A DNA stretch of 64,000 nucleotides from Acestrorhynchus altus (GCA_034509495.1 CM067522.1:7547923-7611922); one strand, 5' to 3'; shown: positions 22,560-33,630, numbered from the stretch's first letter. The notes: a model not told the origin generated them from the letters alone. Made by a program: numbers and translations.

Positions 22560-23110
22560 ACACATTGCAATCAGTTTAAAGGTTAATGTGATTTTAATCG
22601 GCGAGTTATTTCATCATTTCACCATAATCGCCCCTCTCCACAGTCGAACGCCAATCACAGATAATTGGCAGGTTAAGTTGGATGATTCAGCTACACGTAT
22701 GTCATTCATTTCTCCATGTGAATGAGAGATCACGAATCAAACCGCCGCTTAATTAGAGAACATATGATAATGCTAGGAAATATGCAAATCACTGCCTCTC
22801 AATTACTTCGCCATTATGGAGCCTTTTGCGAATCACTCTTTGTTTTTCCTCCCTCGCTATTGCTACAGTCAGCCACATTGGCGTTTCTACTGCTTTAATG
22901 AATATTTGCGGGGGCAAAACAGCTGGTGTTGAAAAACTTCCTCTTTAAGTTCCCTCTGATTCCTTCCACAAGCGAAGGCTTTCTTCTCGAGTGTGTTAAA
23001 GAGCGCCGCCTGATCATCTCTTTTGACACCCAATTAATCTTCAGTCAGGCTGCGCTTCAGAAATGGGGGGGAAACAACCCATATTTTTTGCTGTTGATTA
23101 AGCAGCCATA
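22560..23110. other. Possible conserved non-coding element in tmem8b intron 3
   Basis: An unusually repeat-free, mixed-composition block. It contains an octamer-type 'atgcaaat' (22782-22789), 'cttaattaga' (homeodomain-type core), 'tttaatgaatatttgcg' and several 'aatcac' motifs. The style is that of vertebrate developmental enhancers. No frame has protein features; the 61-codon + frame at 22926 is not convincing. Confidence 0.35.
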
Positions 23111-23857
23111 ATCAAAGAGACTGTTCCTGTCTTTGTTTCCTCATATTTCATGTGTGAGGTGAAGCTTAGTGAGGAAAGATTGCAATGCACCCCTTTCCCC
23201 ACAGTGTTTACATCCCTGCATGCTTACAGGATCCAATCTATATTTATGAAGCTGTTTATAAAGGCACACAGATGAGCCTGCAAATGTGGGCCTGAAAGTG
23301 TGCATTCTCTTGTTTCGGTGTTTGAGGAGGCCGTGTAGGCAATGTAGGCATATTTAGGAGCATGACTATGGTTGTGATGATGGGTGCCTGTATTTGGGTG
23401 AGGAAGCATGTGTACATGTAGGTCTAAGTGTATGTGTGTGTCAGCAAGTTTCCCTAGCACAATTCAGAAAACTCAGAATTAAAAAACTTAAAACTCAAAA
23501 ACTCTGTGTCTATTAATGGACTATTGCTCAGCGCAGGTTTTGTCTCTGAAATGGACAGAAAATCACAGACTAAAACAATGTTAATACAGTACATAAACTA
23601 TGTTTATGGAGCAAAAATGGTAAACACAAAGTGTCTATGTTGAATCAAATATAACAATGATTTTCATACACTGTAAAATGCAGTGCAAGAGGAATTAAAA
23701 GTGAAAGTACAAGCATCCAGACATACAGGCCAGGTTCCCACTACACACTTTTAGTCCTGATTTTAATGTTGCAACCTTCTTTGGAGATCCAAGACCTCAA
23801 TGAGTGATCGTAGACGCATCCCAAGCCTCCAGTAAATATCTTGTTTGTTTACTATCT
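23111..23857. other. Intronic, nothing recognised
   Basis: Ordinary intron sequence. The - strand frame at 23224-23460 is rich in His codons from 'tg/at' stretches and is not a gene candidate. Confidence 0.5.
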
Positions 23858-23926
23858 GCACCTGAAGCCTAGAAAACAGCATGTAACTGCCTGCGACGTG
23901 CAGATCTCAGGTTCTAAGACTTGATG
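23858..23926 (+). repeat. Family A repeat 3' end abutting an exon
   Basis: 'cctgaagcctagaaaacagc', 'atgtaactgcctgcgacgtg', 'cagatctcaggttctaagac' is the terminal segment of family A. It stops about 20 bp before the splice acceptor at 23944-23945, so the branch-point region of the next exon falls inside or at the edge of the repeat. Confidence 0.8.
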
Positions 23927-23945
23927 TGTTAAATGTTTGTTCTAG

Positions 23946-24124
23946 GTTGGGACGGCTGGGGTTGCACAGACAACACAGAGGCTTATTCATATGGGTTTCA
24001 GCTACTGTCCACCCTGCTGCTCTGCCTAAGTAATCTGATGTTTGTTCCACCTGTGGCCATTGCAATCCGCAGCCATTACCTGCTGGAGGCCTCCGTCTAC
24101 ATCTTCACCATGTTCTTTTCAACT
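23946..24124 (+). CDS. tmem8b: tmem8b, exon 4 of those visible (EGF end, helices 1-2)
   Basis: Acceptor 'gtttgttctag', donor 'gtgagt'. Encodes visible residues 122-181. 'GWDGWGCTDNTEA' completes the EGF-like module. 'GFQLLSTLLLCLSNLMF' with 'VPPVAIAI' is helix 1, and 'LLEASVYIFTMFFST' begins helix 2. Ser180 is the first residue of the SxxxH motif (Ser180-Thr-Phe-Tyr-His184) that defines the CREST superfamily of putative membrane hydrolases, to which TMEM8, PAQR and ceramidases belong. It ends in phase 0. Confidence 0.96.
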
Positions 24125-24272
24125 GTGAGTGTTTCTGTGACAGCAGCAGTGTTAATATGTTCACTATAGTGGCCAGAAGGATTCTTGGCCAAACAATGTT
24201 AAACTAACGTATATATCTATTGTATATTCTTTGTAATTTTAATGTATGTTAACTTTTTTTTTTTACTTGCAG

Positions 24273-24419
24273 TTCTATCATGCATGTGATCAGCCAGGTA
24301 TTGTGGTTTTCTGCATTATGGAGTATGATGTCCTCCAGTTCTGTGATTTTCTTGGCTCCCTCATGTCGGTATGGGTCACCGTCATTGCTATGGCCAGACT
24401 CAAGTCCATCATCAAACAG
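24273..24419 (+). CDS. tmem8b: tmem8b, exon 5 of those visible (helices 2-3)
   Basis: Acceptor 'ttttttacttgcag', donor 'gtaatg', after a short 148-bp intron. Encodes visible residues 182-230, 'FYHACDQPGIVVFCIMEYDV' then 'LQFCDFLGSLMSVWVTVIAM' and 'ARLKSIIKQ'. His184 closes SxxxH, and Asp206 in 'QFCDF' is the likely conserved CREST acidic residue. This is the most conserved TMEM8 segment and supports tmem8b ('FCIM.YDVLQFCDFLGSLMS'). Confidence 0.96.
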
Positions 24420-25544
24420 GTAATGGTCACTCAATGTTTTGTATATACACACAGTATTGTTTAAAGGTTTTAAAATGTTCCTTATCCGAGCCCTGAGTGT
24501 TCATTTACCAAATGAAACACTAATTTCAGAATAAACACGAAAATCCTTAATACAAAAAGTGGTGTTTTTACATCACTGTGTTCATTAAAACATCTCCAAA
24601 GCTCTCCTCATGGTACTCTTATATTGTTCACTGTTGTCATAGTTACAAGATATCAACTACATTCAGACATTCTTGCTATTTTTAACTGTTGATGTTTACT
24701 TGCATTTGTTCTGTGATATGATCTCTTACTGTTGAGATAATGTTCTTAGGTGCATAAAACATACATCCATCATAACTGATTATCTTCACCTACAGAGGTA
24801 TCTACTAAAAGGTGGGATGAATTAGGCAGCATATGGACTGTCAGTTCTATTAATATGTTAAAAGCAGGGATGTCAGTGTCATGGACACCTAAGGCTCATT
24901 AACCTAATCCATGAAGTCCCCATAATCGTAACCTAAAGGTCTTATATGATCTACAGCACTTGGAGCCAGATACCTTCAGAGGTTGTGTGGTGTCCATGCT
25001 TTGAATGGTCAGATCGGTTGTGGCAGCACAATTGGAAGTTACTTTATTGTAAGTTGGTGGTACCATACATATACTGTACAATTGAAAGGAAGCTCTAGTA
25101 TCCTGGTATCTAGTATCATTTTGGGGCACCTTTAACCTGGATACAAGGTGAGATATGGATGGGCATGGATTTGCCACTGAAGATGATATGGTTCCAATCA
25201 GTACCAGTCCAGGAGTCTTGCTCACAAAACCTCTGCAAACAAAGATGACAGTGACTGGCTGTCAGTGGCATGTAATGGCACCGTGACACCAAATTTCTTT
25301 TACCATCCTGCTTCTCTTAGTTGAAAAATTCGCAACATTCGCAAGTCTGTCAGCTGAGCAAAATGTCTTTGAGTACGTTGTAGAGGCATATCAACTAGTC
25401 TCTCGCTAAGAGTTACACTGACCAAAAGTAGCCTGAGAATGTTTCTATAGGGGACCCTCTTGTGCCAAGATCCAGTGTCTAATTGGACCCCACATATTCA
25501 TTTACATACCAGTCTGAGACAACTGCGTTTTTGCAGTGGTTCTA
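24420..25544. other. Intronic, nothing firmly recognised
   Basis: tmem8b intron 5, left part. A - strand frame at 25225-24899 is open for 108 codons but shows no domain. It may belong to an old, unclassified transposon. It is not called as a gene. Confidence 0.4.
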
Positions 25545-26115
25545 TCAGAACCCTTAAAAAAGTCCATTTAAAAAGCATGTATACAAGATAGTTACACATG
25601 CTAGATATTGTTTTCAGGAGAGCCTAGGATAGTCAACTTTGTCTTCGAGATGTAATAATTGACAGAATATAAACATATGTAGGAATTTAACCATGATTTA
25701 ATGAAAAATGTACTTGTACCAACAATGTGCTTTTTTTTTTACTTTTAAGGGCAATCATTTTGTTCTATTATTTGCAATGATTAGATTGACAAAGATAACT
25801 ACAGTAATTTGGAGTTTACCAGTTGGAGTCTGTATGCAGGTTGAGCATGTACACCTGGACACAGCAGTAAACATGCACTGGAAGCTCCTTTGACAAACTG
25901 GGATTTCATTTCAATTGAAAAAGAGTGAATTTGATCTGTTTTGCAAGTTGGATTTCTCGCTGATAATTCACTGATAATAAGACCACCATGGTTAAATAGG
26001 CTTGGTCTTTGAGTTTGTTATGATGTGTATCATGTCTCTAAATCTGAATTATGAAGCCTAGAAAAGGACATGTAACTGCCCGCAAAATGCATTTCTTGGG
26101 TTCTGAGAGTTAAAT
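25545..26115 (+). repeat. Family A repeat
   Basis: Blocks 'tacacatgctagatattgtt', 'caggagagcctagg', 'tctgtatgcaggttgagcat', 'cagtaaacatgcactggaag', 'tgaagcctagaaaaggacat' and the end 'gggttctgagagttaaat'. An internal part around the 'ggactttt' block is missing. Confidence 0.8.
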
Positions 26116-26374
26116 AAGAATATCCTAGTCATACCCTGATTTTTTACTAGTAAATTAAATTAAAATCATCATCCAATATTCTTTATCAACAGCTCTCTCT
26201 GAAGGAATAATGTGCTTTTTCCCTTTGGAAAACTTTTTAAGGCACACTGGAGTGCATATATTAAACAGCTTTCATTTAGAGCTGTAATATAAATATGTGA
26301 ATGTTAGCAATCTTTCATGCTTGTCAGCATTTTGTAGTCATTTTGCAGTAAACAGAGACAGAGCATTTTTTATG

Positions 26375-26375
<1 letters not shown>

Positions 26376-26464
<89 letters not shown>
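26376..26464. repeat. (GT)44 microsatellite
   Basis: 89 bp of uninterrupted TG repeats followed by an AG-rich tail ('aagagaaagagaaagaga'). Long Cys-Val or Thr-His frames over it are repeat products. Confidence 0.97.
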
Positions 26465-26470
<6 letters not shown>

Positions 26471-26624
26471 AAGAGAAAGAGAGACAGAGAGAGCATGGGC
26501 CATTTCTTTTCTTTACTTATTAGCTGTTCCCCAGACTAGAGAAGTCAGGAGGGAGAGAGAATTAAAGGGATAAAGAATGGGGAGGGAAAGTGTTAGATTA
26601 ATGTTAGGGCTTATAAGAGACAAA

Positions 26625-26625
<1 letters not shown>

Positions 26626-26685
<60 letters not shown>
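26626..26685. repeat. (GT)30 microsatellite
   Basis: A second uninterrupted TG tract 160 bp after the first, 340 bp upstream of the exon at 27027. Confidence 0.97.
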
Positions 26686-26686
<1 letters not shown>

Positions 26687-27026
26687 AAAGCAGAAGACAC
26701 AAACTAGGTGCAGCAGCTGCCCTCCTCCGGGGAGAGTGTGTGTGCTCATGCTCGTGTTTGTGTGTGTTTTTGCTGAGAGCAGCAGTATGTGGGTACTAAT
26801 CAAATCACCCACATCACATCAGCACCAGTGTGTGGCAGTAGTGGTGGGGGTGGATGGTGGTGTTTTTCCTTTTTTTTCCATGAAAAACTGCCTACGCCGC
26901 CTGTCTGGCTGAAGGTAGACCCAGCAGCCTACCCTTAATTGGTAGACTTGTGGACATCTTTAACCCAGACTGGCCCAGTCTAACCTATTCTCTCTTTACG
27001 CCTCCTCTCTGCCCATTTCTGACTAG

Positions 27027-27143
27027 GTACTCTATCTGCTTGGGGCGATGTCTCTGTCCATGGCCCTTCAGCTGGATCGCCACGGCCTCTGGAACCTTCT
27101 AGGCCCCAGCCTCTTTGCCTTGGGCATAATGGCCATTGCCTGG
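27027..27143 (+). CDS. tmem8b: tmem8b, exon 6 of those visible (helices 4-5)
   Basis: Acceptor 'tttctgactag', donor 'gtaaga'. Encodes visible residues 231-269, 'VLYLLGAMSLSMALQLDRHG' followed by 'LWNLLGPSLFALGIMAIAW', two membrane helices with a short loop. Phase 0 at both ends. Intron 6, which follows, is 15 kb. Confidence 0.96.
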
Positions 27144-27989
27144 GTAAGAATGCTGCTGAGCTGTTCAGCTACTCACAGTCTGACTGTCAGAATACTGTAA
27201 CGCTTCTCCAGAAGTGTTTTAGCAAGTGGATGACAAGATTTCTGTAGCTGTCAGAGAGAAACGTAGGAGTTTTCATAGGTTTCATCTCTAAAAATAGGAT
27301 CTTTATAAGAGAATGTTTTCGTTTCATCTATTGTTTCCTTTCCTTTCCTGGGGACCGCTTATGACAGGTGTATTTAATTAAAATTCAAAAAGGTCCAGTT
27401 ACAGACGGTTTCCTCAAACCAAGGTCTGGAACATCATGCTATCTGACCTGCATCACGACTCACTTGTGCTTGATAACACTGCTTTTAATTATCGCCACAG
27501 TCTCTGATCATACGAGATATACTGGTTTAGAACTGGCCGTGGGAAGAATAAACATGTATCAGTCCATTATTGATTTAAAGCTCTGGGTTGTTGGTTTTTT
27601 TTTTCACTCCACTTTTCTTTTTTTAGATTCTCCGTGTGAATTAAATTGCTGTGACTCACTCTCACTTTCATCTCCGACCACCGTTTCGCATTTCTTCCCT
27701 GTGTGTGTGTTCATCACTCAAATCAAAGTGTTTATCATAATGCACAGATCTGATTGGCTGAGTGTAGTATGTGTGATATTTACAGTGCGTGGTCTATGAG
27801 TTTCGTGGGCTGCAAAACACATACAATCAAGACTGGAAAAGGAATTCAGAATGAAATGCTTCTCAGTAGTTTATCAGTTATACATCCTCAGTTATGTGTC
27901 CAGGTCTGAAAAAAAAGGACAGTGTATGGGTCCAGACCTTGAGGGAGGTCCACCTATTAATGACTTCTGACTACTAATGCATCTCCAAT
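27144..27989. other. Intronic, nothing recognised
   Basis: Start of tmem8b intron 6. A 143-codon + frame (27368-27799) starts in an AATTAA-rich context and contains low-complexity Ser/Leu runs. No domain was recognised and I do not call it a gene. Confidence 0.4.
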
Positions 27990-28170
27990 AATATTAATAT
28001 TGTGAAGTTCTCTGGTGTTCAGCATTTCATTCAAAGAGTTATACTGTAATTTTATATTTATTGCACTTGAAGTGAAAATGTTCAAGGCTGTTTTTTGGTT
28101 TGTGTTATTTGAATCGGTGTGGGTTACAGAATTATAGCTAGTAGATGAAAACTGGAAATGATTAAATTAG
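27990..28170. mobile_element. Mariner-type family M fragment
   Basis: 'ctgtaattttatatttattg', 'ttgaatcggtgtgggttaca' and 'gaattatagctagtagatga' resemble the middle of the element at 15238. Strongly diverged. Confidence 0.35.
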
Positions 28171-28539
28171 GGAGAAAATTGAAGAGAAAAATTCAGTCGG
28201 TTCTGATTAAACTGATTAAGTCACTGCATGATAAATGCAGCAAACGTGCATTTCCAGGGTGGGCATATTTTGATTTTAAAAAAGAGGACATTGGGGACAT
28301 AGCTGTGGGTGTGTGGGGGTGTAGGGGGTGGGGGGGGCTTTAAGTAGGCCTAAGTTGCATGACCATGGCAATGCAGGAGGGATAGAGGGCACTGAATACC
28401 TGTGAAACCATGCAGCTATTTTAATAAACATTAATACATAAACATTTACTATGAATAACGAATGGCCTTATTAGCCTTAATGACTAAATAATCTTCTTAC
28501 ATTGTTCCCACAAAAACACAAATAAACTAGTCAGTTGCC

Positions 28540-29215
28540 ATAAAATATTCACTCTTTGGCAAACACTGATTGAAATGGATCCCTGTTCCCTCATTAGTGT
28601 CGGGATAAACTATTTAGTAATAAAGCTCTGTGCTGTTCATGGAACAATCCTTGATTGTGTTGCTTACAAACAAAAGCCTCCCATTAATGAACTAATGTTA
28701 CGAGAAAACATCTGAACTTCACAGCATCCAGTGGCTTGTAACTTTTACTGGTTTAGCAGCGATATGAGCAAACATTGTCAGCGTCATTCATTCCACTGTG
28801 TCGTTTGGTAACAAGACTCAAATTTGCATTCTGGATCATATTCAGCTCATGTAGTGAACTGCAATGTTTACTATAAATGATCAGTGACTTGTGGGAGATT
28901 ACAATGCCCTCAAAAATGTTACAATTCCAATCGGCGCTTAATGGCAATTCAGACACTGGCTACATAGGGATCCATTTCAGCCACAGCCGCTGTTTCATCA
29001 AGACCTCTTTCATCATACTCGGTCTGTTTATTGATGTTATGCCAATACATATAAACCAATATTGCCAAGCAGCAAGGCAGGACTTGCAGCGACATATTTG
29101 AAGCTGTAAAATCATCAAAAACGCTCAAGTGAAATCTCGCTCCCAGAAATTTGTGGTCGGATGCATTTTTCGGATTCCTAAATGAGGATGTTTGTGGGAG
29201 AAAAGAGAACATATG
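28540..29215. other. Possible conserved non-coding block in intron 6
   Basis: Repeat-free sequence of balanced composition, for example 'ttccaatcggcgcttaatgg' and 'cttaatgactaaataatc' just to its left. No reading frame has recognisable protein features on either strand. Confidence 0.3.
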
Positions 29216-30330
29216 CTCAGCCAGTGCATTTCAGACTGCTTCAAATACACATTTCCAAAAGAAATGAAAACAGTAGCAAATGGCTTGCTCATCTTTGGAA
29301 CATCACTATTTGTAGGGTCAAGCCACTTCACCCACTTCAGCTGAGTGAAAAATAAGTTCCAGGATTTGAAATGGACTTGGCAGGACATTGCCTTTATGCA
29401 GAAGGCAGGGTTGGCAGTTTTGCACAACTTCATAGCTGCCCCTGCTGAGACAAGAAGAAGCTGTATAAATAAAGTTTAGTGAACTGCTCGCTTGAAAGAC
29501 AAATAGTCTTTTTTTTGTTCAACTTTTGAAGTAATTGCTGTGAACTGCTTTGTGGTGAAAGGTGCCGCAATGCACCACAGTCTGAAAATAGCTTCAGGTT
29601 TATGATCCTCTTGGTCATAAAACACTAGAGTGCTAATGCTCAGGACTAGCTGTGGCCCTTCCTCAGTCTTGTGTGCCTTGAGCGTACAGCACACAGGCAG
29701 TTCATTTGTGATTATTTTAAGGTCATCTTGGGTCACCTGGTCCAAAGTGCAGTGCGTTTCACTGGGGATGTGCTAGCACAGACTAACGCAGCACACGTTT
29801 ATCTTGGCCTAGTGCATACGGGCGTGCTAGCTAAGATAAACGGAGGGCACTGACATTACCTTATCCAGACAGTATTAGTCATGCCCTTACAGTTCCATTA
29901 CCAGTCCGCTTGTTCTTTTTGCTAACTCCTCTCTGGGCCATAATGTGTTTCCTGAAGTGAGTAGATAAAAAATAATGGGCACCAGGAGAGGAGGGGGTTA
30001 GCTGTAACTTCCGACACAAAAGCACAATGTGAACACTGGCTTTAGAGAACCCTCCCTTGAGTTGAACACAGGATATGGGCAGGATGAAGAGGAGAATGGT
30101 GAGGGGTGTCTCCATGACGTGAGGTCTCACAGATGAGCACGTGTGCGAGTGTCTGCTGAATGTGGCTGGTTAATGACGGGGGAAGTTACTGGTCTATAGG
30201 GGATCCATAGTTCTTGGGAGACAGACCCTGGAGAACGCAAAAAGTTGGAAAGCCAGACTTTTACACTCTGATTATTTCTTTCCCGTACCTCGGTGTTCAT
30301 ATGGGAAAGTTTCATTATATGAAAATGAAA
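29216..30330 (-). other. Stop-poor region with several orphan minus-strand frames
   Basis: Five short frames on the - strand lie end to end: 30315-30127, 30130-29879, 29745-29476, 29618-29430 and 29433-29125. The 30130-29879 frame contains an internal Met (6 codons in) followed by a hydrophobic 'LTILLFILPISC' stretch that resembles a signal peptide. None matches a protein family that I know, and consecutive frames are not joined by clear splice sites. This may be an unrecognised gene remnant, an old transposon or conserved non-coding DNA. Confidence 0.2.
29796..29842. other. Strong inverted repeat (hairpin)
   Basis: 'cgtttatctt' (29796-29805) pairs perfectly with 'aagataaacg' (29833-29842). 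The stem continues inward with about nine more pairs (three G-T wobbles, one bulged C), leaving an 8-base loop. The flanks do not extend the stem, so the hairpin is short for a microRNA precursor. A perfect 10-bp palindrome 'gtgctagcac' lies at 29770-29779. Confidence 0.7.
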
Positions 30331-31349
30331 GAGCTATAGAGAATGGTGACGTTTTTGAAGCACTGCTGCATCTGCAATGTACTTTATGGTGAGATATTGT
30401 TAAAGAAGTGTCACAGAAATGTAGCAGAGAAAAGTTTGCAACACATTTAATCCTGATTTTACATTGTTGGTGCTAAAGTTGTTTGTATAAATGATAAGTT
30501 TATCATTTGGTTGAGGTGGGAATTGCTCAGATGTAGTTTTATAGGCCTATTTACAATCCTTCTGTTTTCCCCCAGTCATGTACAAAATCACTATTTCAAA
30601 TGATACTGGAAGCAGATGGTTTTTGGTTCAAAGAATAACCAATTAAAACAACCAGTAGGTGAAGCTGTCTGCTCCTCAGAGCCGTATACCTGGATGCATT
30701 GCATGAGATTGTGTTTGTTCTTAAAGAAATTAAATGATTTTTTAACTGCCTGGAAATTTTGTTAGATTCTAAGGCAGCATAGAGCGAACCATGATGAGGA
30801 TCACATCTTCTATTCCATCATGTAGACACAGCTTTTACCCTTCTGTTCCGTAGCTGAGTTAGCATTCGTACAAAACATTATGTAGCTAACTACCCAAACC
30901 TTCTTAACCAATCTCAAACTGAAATCTCACAACTTTCATCCACGTATAAAGATGTGCTGGTTATTTGAATGGTTTGTTTTCTAAATGAATTGCATTTGTT
31001 TTGCCTCAGTTCTGAGCAGTGATTTTATGCCCAAGCTTTTTCCTCAGAGTGAAACATGATCCTTTACAAAGGCTCGAGAAAAAAAAAGCTGTTTTTATTG
31101 GTCAGCTTATGGCACTGTGGAGCACAGCTTTGCATAGCTGAGCACTCTGACAAGAACATTGTAATTATTATTATTTTATTACAGAGTCTTACTGAACAGC
31201 CCTGCTTCCCTCTTAGAGCCTGTCCCTTCTCTGGTCAGCTTAGCATCAGCTATAAACCTTTATATCTTTTCTTTCAAATTGTTCCAATGTAACCATTGTA
31301 TTTATCCCTGAGAGACATTGTTTAGGTTATGCAAAATTGTATAGTGCAA
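30331..31349. other. Intronic, nothing recognised
   Basis: AT-rich intron 6 sequence. No repeat family named here and no coding signal. Confidence 0.5.
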
Positions 31350-31900
31350 ATGTCATCAATCAATCAATCAATCAAAATGAATTATATAGCGCTTTTTATA
31401 ACAAAAGCATCACAAAGCAGCTTTTCAGAGATGATGACAGCGGCAAAGAAAAACTAACGAAAGGAAACCAGCCCTGGTTGACACTGGATAAACAACACAA
31501 TCACACAAATAACTGGTCAGAAAGAGTAAAATAATGAAAAGCTATAGAGGCTGTGAGAGAGCCTAAATTACTCTCAGTCATGATGTAAACAAGCATGCAG
31601 GTTAAACAGTCATATGCTTAACAATGCAGTCTCTAGTGTGGTGTGAGTTTGCCAATGCAAACGTCCTGAGGAGGACAGCATCACAGAGGACAGTGAGGTA
31701 GTGGGGAGTCAGGCCAAGTATTACCAGGACAAATCAGGCTGGATGGGGCATCTTAATACTTAGGACAGAAGGGCATTAAAAAAAACAACAGGAAGGTTTA
31801 AGCCAATATTGGGGAGGAGTGGGAAGTAGGTTGTAACATCCAGCCATGAATGGACTTGAACCAACATCAGTCAGGCAGCAAGGACAGAAATGAAATGAAA
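31350..31900 (-). mobile_element. L2-like LINE 3' region with short-repeat tail
   Basis: A (TCAA)n run at 31356-31375 is followed by 'ttatatagcgctttttataa', 'catcacaaagcagcttttca' and 'ggcaaagaaaaactaacgaa', the signature of a reverse-oriented L2-type LINE with a microsatellite-like 3' tail. The rest (to about 31900) is 3' UTR-like sequence without reverse transcriptase. Confidence 0.65.
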
Positions 31901-31991
31901 TGAAACCTGCTTAATCTTTAGAGCCTTAGGGTAGATCCCCAGTCTCCTACGTGGCTCACTGTTGTTTCTGGTTGCATCACACCAATCACCT

Positions 31992-32001
<10 letters not shown>

Positions 32002-32024
<23 letters not shown>

Positions 32025-32027
32025 CAC
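32002..32027. repeat. (CA)n microsatellite
   Basis: About 13 uninterrupted CA units, after 'tacatacata'. Confidence 0.95.
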
Positions 32028-32498
32028 TCTGGTCATTTTGGAAATTTGCATTAAATGGTCATTTTTGCACATTGAGGCACCTGCTGCCCAGAACCATTGT
32101 AAAGAAATCCATTACTCCACAATGACTGATAACAAAGGCAGACGTGAAAACAGAGCAGTACTTATTCAGTTGATGACATTCTGAATGTGATAGGAAGTCA
32201 AAAAAATAAACAATAGGACAAAAGAATAGGCCTGCTGTTGAATGCTAGTTCAATAACAGTGTGTGGTTATTCATCAAAAAATAAAATAAACTGTTATCTT
32301 CTTGTTAGCTTTTGTATGGAAATTGAGACTAAAATACCAGCATAATCATTACTTTTGAACATAATAGCTGGTAGTTTCATTACTTTCCTCATGTTTCTTT
32401 TTGTACGGTCTCCTTCTTTCTGTCTCCAGCGATCTGATCACAGGTGACTAGTGAGGTGTTTGGCCATTTTCACCACTGATGGCATTGTTTGACTAGAC

Positions 32499-32629
32499 CA
32501 GTATTTCTCAACCTTGGTCCTGGAGGCACCCCTACCCTGCATATTATAGCGCTTTCCTTGCTTGTAACACTCAGCTCATGAACAAGCCATTCAGAGATGC
32601 ACTGTGTGCACAGGGGTTGAGAAATACTG
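32499..32629. mobile_element. hAT-type MITE, intact ends
   Basis: 131-bp element with perfect 15-bp terminal inverted repeats ('cagtatttctcaacc' and its reverse complement), flanked by perfect 8-bp target duplications gactagac (32491-32498 and 32630-32637). It contains 'ttggtcctggaggcacccct', shared with fragments at 43548 and 59541. It is non-coding. Confidence 0.92.
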
Positions 32630-33499
32630 GACTAGACAGTGCTCTGCAGAACCTTTCTGTCTGTCAGACATCTGCATCCTGAGTCCTTGTTTCTGTACAT
32701 ATGTTCTGTTACACGAGTTTAACATGGACTGCAAGCATGAATTATAAACAAGCGGGAAAGGAGAAAAAAATGCTAAGCAAAGCAGCTGCTATTGCCTCAG
32801 CTGCAATGATTAGGCAGTTCATTAGGTGGCCTTTTGTTGTTCTCACGGATGCACTGAGGTGTTTTACTGTCTAATTAAACACCTAATTAACTTGGTACTG
32901 TAAGACCAGTGTCCATTGTTTTTCCTGTCCTGTGGTTAAATGATCAACCAAGTCATTTTTACAATTATCTGAGTAACAGTTTTTTTTTTTTAATCACAAT
33001 TTTTGACAAAATAATAATATACAGCTGTAGTTTCACCTTGTACTGTGTGCAAATGATCAGATATGATCAGATGATTCCTACATGACACAGAATCACTGAT
33101 CTTTCTCTTAAGCAGTGAAACTAACCTGTATATTTACCCACTGAAAATCTTTATAATCTTATAAAAGATAAAACCTTTAATAAATAAAATCTTATCTTCA
33201 TAATCATAATACAAATGACATTTTAAGGGCAAAACCAATGATTTTTCACTTTAATCAGTGAAACTGAGCCCTATCTTAACACTGAAAATGTACTTTATTT
33301 TTCTTTCATTTACAAACTCTAGATTAAGATGTTATTCTAGAGAAATTAAGGATTAATGAGTGTATAAGGAGCAAATCCAACTTCAAGTCAATGAATATTT
33401 ATGTGTATAGTGTTTTTTACACCCGATGCTGTCTCAAGAAACCAACAACACAAAAACATAAAGGATAAAGATAGATCTTATGAAGCCATGGACCGCAGT

Positions 33500-33630
33500 T
33501 GTCATTAAAGCATTGTGCAGGCTGGTGGTGGTTCCATACTGGTGTAGGGTGTATTTTCATGGTGTGGGTTGGGTCCACAGGGCTACTTAAATACAGGATT
33601 GACTGGAGACTGCTTGTTTGCTTGCTTTGT
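33500..33630 (+). mobile_element. Tc1/mariner transposase relic
   Basis: 'aaagcattgtgcaggctggt', 'ggtggttccatactggtgta' and 'ttcatggtgtgggttgggtc' resemble the GGGS.MVWG..S region of Tc1-type transposases, with many disruptions. Low confidence. Confidence 0.35.

Noticed and set aside
24899..25225. 108-codon minus-strand frame in intron 5
   Set aside because: No homology recognised, no splice sites, and Ser/Thr-rich composition without a domain. Treated as chance or old transposon.
26297..26912. Long Cys-Val and Thr-His frames on both strands
   Set aside because: Direct translations of the two (GT)n tracts.
29770..29842. microRNA gene
   Set aside because: The hairpin stem is about 19 pairs with no flanking extension, shorter than a normal precursor, and I recognise no known mature sequence. 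It is kept only as a structural finding.
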